Part shown: one piece after another, positions 7,911-11,303 of the stretch
Position numbering within the stretch: the stretch's first letter is position 1
Layout: every line of letters begins with the position of its first letter
Assembly (NCBI GenBank): GCA_015501075.1
Contig: JADNYJ010000855.1
Span: forward strand, 1-11,303
Origin: Gymnopilus junonius
Lineage: Eukaryota; Basidiomycota; Agaricomycetes; Agaricales; Galerinaceae
DNA: 11,303 nucleotides
Direction: 5' to 3'
The notes under the pieces: generated by a model
Told to the model about the DNA's origin: nothing
What the model saw: only the letters and a program-made list of their open reading frames with translations
Database searches by the model: none
Position numbers and translations under genes: made by a program

Positions 7911-8652
7911 TCATGGCCTGCTATTTGATTCTACCTCCATCTTATCGTCTTCCGCGATGTCGTCTGCTGAGGGCACAGGGGCCGAGTTGGCGGCACCGAG
8001 AGCAGCATGAGCAGGTTGTTGTGGGGTTACGTCCCTACGAGGAATATTACTGATCATGCCATATAAATTGTACAAGATGAAGGGTGGACTTACCATTTGA
8101 TATGGAAGCGCGTCACGCGAGGCTTCGAATTGATATCCCGTACTAGACGCTCGAATATGATCTTTGGAGGTGGGTTTTCCTTCATCTCATCGTTATCGTA
8201 TTCCGTATTCTGATAGTAACCCACGCGGACGAATTCTTGGTCCCGATATGAACCAGTTAGAATGAGTGCTGACACTCCTAGAACATCGTCCGTGGGTATC
8301 CGTGAAGGGTCTGGAGCTGCGCCCTCGAATTCGAATGAGTTTATTCCTTCTGGTACGGGGCCGACGAGACAGTCATCAAGCTCCTGGTCCAGTTCTTCAT
8401 TACCGGGACACGACACGAAAATGAGTTTCCACTCCAGATCTAAGGTAAAGTGAGCCTTCATAGAACCACAGTGGCGATAGCGTAAATACGCACCATCCTG
8501 TAAGGGTGCTATACATTCAAAAGTGACCTTGAATCGGTACACATCAGAAAATCTCGCTGGATTGTTCATGAATTCTACGTTCTGGCATATTGTTGTCGGC
8601 GTTGTTCCCGATTAGAAATAAGAACCTTACGTACTCTTATCGTGACTGCCAT
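7911..8652 (-). CDS. ASF1: Histone H3-H4 chaperone ASF1
   Basis: ASF1 binds the H3-H4 dimer in the nucleus and hands it to CAF-1 or HIR for nucleosome assembly during replication and transcription. Exons on the minus strand are 8652-8635 (MAVTIR), 8581-8494, 8439-8094 and 8034-7911. The introns are 53, 54 and 59 bp. The total is 576 nt, or 191 aa, with no frame problem. The joins recreate family sequence exactly: TIR/NVEFMNNPARF, PLQD/DLEWKLI and FHIKW/DVTP. The immunoglobulin-like core covers residues 1 to about 155, with the hallmarks VGPVP, GSYRDQEFVRVGYYQNTEY, KENPPPK and KPRVTRF. Histone-contact positions equivalent to yeast D54 and R108 are kept (D53, R107). The position equivalent to V94 appears to be Ala93. 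The remaining 36-40 residues form a short Ala/Pro then acidic tail (ADDIAEDDKMEVE), much shorter than the long acidic tail of budding yeast. The gene is divergent from the RasGEF gene. Confidence 0.96.
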
Positions 8653-9284
8653 ATTGTGCGCACTGTGTGTACAATCCCAAAGATAAAAGGAAGCCTCGAA
8701 AGAGTAGGATGAAGCGGGGGTTATAGAAGTACAAGGGTCGCGAGAAAGTCGAATGAACTCAATTGGACGCGACCGTGACAGTTTACCTCGAGATTGTCAC
8801 GGGGTCAGGTGCCTACGTGATTTTCGTTGGGTGGAAAATTCCTGAAAAATCAATGGTTTCTATTGCACAGATAAAAATCTGTTCAGAATATAAGGAAAGT
8901 ATCTAGATGTGCATGTGCAACATTTCTGAAGCTTTATAGACTACAAGAAGAATAGCTATCAAATAATCCTTTTAGGCTATTTTCATCCACGTGATATGTC
9001 AAGTGACCCTAGCATCCGCATATCCGGGAGCCTGATTTTATCCCCCGACCAAGCTTTCTTTTCTATTGACGACGACGACGACAGGACCTAACGCCCATTT
9101 GTATTTGCATGTTCTTTACTCCCAATCTTATTCATTGTATACTGACCTCATTTACAGTAGACAAGGACTCATTCCTGATCCGTTGACGCTCTGCTTTGTC
9201 CTTCGGCCGTCTTTCCTACTTTTCTGAGCATGTCATATTGATCCAAGGCGCTCGAAATCGTCACTTTAAACTTCTTATTCTAGC
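8653..9284. promoter_or_regulatory. Divergent intergenic region between ASF1 and the RasGEF gene
   Basis: This 632-bp gap should hold both promoters. On the ASF1 side, TCGCGA (8738-8743) and ACGCGA (8767-8772) resemble the CGCG cores of E2F/MBF-type S-phase sites, which would suit a histone chaperone; these motifs are short and the link is inference. A (GAC)5 run lies at 9068-9082. No further gene is supported. An acceptor-like TTCTAG immediately before the ATG at 9285 leaves open a leader intron for the RasGEF gene. Confidence 0.4.
9068..9082 (+). repeat. Trinucleotide microsatellite (GAC)5
   Basis: Five perfect GAC units. In one frame they would encode five Asp followed by an early stop, so I treat this as a non-coding microsatellite about 200 bp upstream of the RasGEF start. 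Confidence 0.85.
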
Positions 9285-11303
9285 ATGACCGAAGCACTGC
9301 CTACAGTTTTCCTCCGATTTTGACGACACTTACGCCCCGAAACCTCCCAAGCCCCTTCAGCGGCTCAGATACCCGTTATTGAAGCCCCGGAATCCTCCAT
9401 ATTGGCTGTAGATCAGCTGGACGGCCCTTCTTTGGCATCTACTCTGAAGTTGCCCGAATCTTCCTGGCCAATTCCTGTCGCCGATACCCTCGAACAAGCC
9501 TCAGCTTATCTTTGCTCTGTCCGACTTGCTGGATGGTCCTGGCGGGGTGGAGACATTGGGTGCTGATATTGCTTCAGCCGATATCAACGTTGCTCGTATG
9601 TTGTTGTCTTCATGCGTATAGTTTGATCCATCCTCATAAATCTCTTTCATCAGCTGATGGTAGTTTCATTGAGACGTCGTCGGGCCCGGCTGCCCGTGAG
9701 CTCAAGAGGAGATACGATCAACTTGTTGGTGTTGGTCCCTCTGTTCGCTCTCCCTATGCGATCACCGCTTTTGTAAGCCAGCACGGGAAGCAAATGTATC
9801 GTATAGGGTTCGTATATTGTTTCCTTTATCACTCTTTCATGCTCTGACTTTTACTTGTAGCCTCCGAGAGGAACATTCTGCACCAGCTGCGTCTGCAGCT
9901 GAAGTTGAAGAGCGAATATCTCAGTCGAAGACGTCGAGCGAAGCTTCGCATTCTCCGCGCACGAAACGAAGGTCTCGTCTCAGCATGCATTTCTTGCCGC
10001 CTGTGTTTGCGAAAAACAGTGTACTACCGCCTACTCGCCCTCCAACAGCAAGCTCCTCTGCATCTTCGACTGTACCCAAGAAACTGAGAAAGACCCGATC
10101 AATACCAGACATGTCCAGTAACGAACCTGTTATTACTACGACTCCCACATTTGCTGTTACGGGCCGGGGTCACTCTCAGAGTGTTACGGCCATGGATAAT
10201 CCACGATCGAGTCTTTCTTTCAAACCATACCCCGCTGCGCGTCAGGTCGATGCGTTTGCAGAATCAATGGATTGGTTTACACCAGCATCCACTGCGTCGA
10301 ATTTTTCTACTTCCAGTTTTTTCAATAATCCAAATGTGCCCGAGTCCCATCGACCTCGAGTGGCTACCCAGCAACCTTTTGGGCCAAATGTCACTTTCAA
10401 TGCCCCTTCGCATGCTGAACAGCCTGCTATTGAGCGCCTTCCCGCTACTAGACTTCTGCGTGAAATGCAGTCCTTTGAGTCGGGACTAACTGCAAGACAA
10501 GATGACTCAAGAGAGGCTCTCCCGGCCAACGATTCCCCGGTTCCGTCTGATACTTCGGATACTATCCGCGAACTTAGCCGCCCGGCTTCGGCCATTCGCT
10601 TGAGCATGCTCTCCACTTCAGCTGTTCCCGACGAAATTTCGACAGAAGAACAATCTATTCCCGAGCCATCCGAGCAACAAGAAGGAGAAGGAATTGTTCC
10701 ATCTGCAGATGCCCTCCGATTATCATCGCATTATTCCACCGAAGTTTTCAACGTGCTACAGACATACCGTGGCCTTCCAATGTTCGAAAATCTGGTCCCC
10801 GAAACTCAAAGCACAACTATCAAGCTTTCGCTGGAGGCAGACCAGACAGCAGCGCCTCGCGATGACCCTCGCTTTGTTCTTTGGGGTGAAATGCACCTAG
10901 ATCCGGTGTCTGAGGATCATCATTCCAATTCTCGGGATAGTTTGACAGATGCCTCTGCTTCGAACCCTTCGTCGTCCAATATGAGTGTATCCAAGAGACG
11001 GAGCAGCAGGGTTTCGAAGTTTAAGTCGCCCGAGGTATCTACGACCAAGCTTCCTGCTCCAGGCAGCAGGATCTTATTAGCGGCTACCATCGAGCGCTGG
11101 ATCGCACAGTTAACGAGTGACCTCAACTACGACGAACTGCTGAATTTTTTCTTGACGTATCGGACCTACGTTAGCTCCGTCGACCTTTGCCATCTTCTCA
11201 TATGTCGATTCCATTGGGCGTTGCAGCAACCGACCTCCAAACAGGATGAAATTGTTCGTCGCATTGTTCGCGTGCGGACCTTCGTTGCTATCGATATTGG
11301 CTC
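9285..11303 (+). CDS. Ras-family guanine nucleotide exchange factor, Lte1-like, 5' part (runs off window)
   Basis: RasGEFs switch on Ras-type GTPases; Lte1-type members act at the cell cortex and promote mitotic exit. The best-supported part is a coding region ending at 9595, introns 9596-9653 (58 bp) and 9808-9860 (53 bp), and one exon open from 9861 to the window edge (about 480 codons). Upstream of the catalytic part lie SPYAITAFVSQHGKQMYRIG (9746-9807), a long Ser/Pro/Thr-rich, probably disordered region with SR-type phosphosite-like patches, and DDPRFVLWGE (about 10863-10892). The RasGEF N-terminal (REM) domain begins with LLAATIERWIAQLTSDLNYD and NFFLTYRTYV and continues to the edge. 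The catalytic Cdc25 domain lies outside. The 5' end is disturbed: the ATG at 9285 reads 12 codons to a stop, and coherent protein continues in three successive frames (about 9307-9350, 9350-9505, 9505-9595). This suggests lost bases at 9307-9310 and 9349-9355, plus either two more or an intron before 9505. At 11291-11293 one C seems missing from the conserved VAIRYW. Start and first exon are provisional. Confidence 0.85.

Overview
The window looks like nuclear DNA from a mushroom-forming basidiomycete (Agaricomycetes). The coding sequences are cut by many very short introns (mostly 52-70 bp, GT..AG, with CTNAC/CTGAT-like branch sites near the 3' end). The protein families also fit: a basidiomycete-type sesquiterpene synthase, an ASF1 histone chaperone, a Cdc20/Cdh1-family APC/C activator and an Lte1-like Ras-family GEF. 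There are no bacterial operon features. All gene models were built by hand from splice signals and family knowledge; no search was run.

Layout. 1-1620: no supported gene, some short direct and inverted repeats. 1621-2320 (+): an unrecognised four-exon gene, 161 aa in the simplest model. 2321-3186: non-coding, with a TATA-like box before the next gene. 3187-4705 (+): sesquiterpene synthase, five exons. 4950-6697 (-): Cdc20/Cdh1-family WD40 protein, tail-to-tail with the terpene synthase, with a 14-nt first coding exon. 7160-7614 (+): small single-pass membrane protein with a very acidic tail, head-to-head with the Cdc20-like gene. 7911-8652 (-): ASF1, four exons, tail-to-tail with the membrane protein gene. 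9285-11303 (+): 5' part of a Ras-family GEF gene, head-to-head with ASF1 and running off the right edge within its RasGEF N-terminal domain.

The genes alternate in strand and do not form an obvious pathway. Two are cell-cycle regulators (APC/C activator, Lte1-like GEF), one is chromatin housekeeping (ASF1), one is secondary metabolism (terpene synthase), and two are unknown. No P450, FAD oxidase or other tailoring enzyme sits next to the terpene synthase in this window, so a biosynthetic cluster is not demonstrated.

The most important observation concerns quality. Four independent genes (terpene synthase, Cdc20-like, membrane protein, RasGEF) each need one or more missing bases restored, nearly all in or beside short homopolymers, before the protein reads as its family or continues as plausible coding sequence. 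This repeated pattern points to sequencing or assembly under-calling of homopolymers rather than to four pseudogenes. I see no convincing new biological system here.
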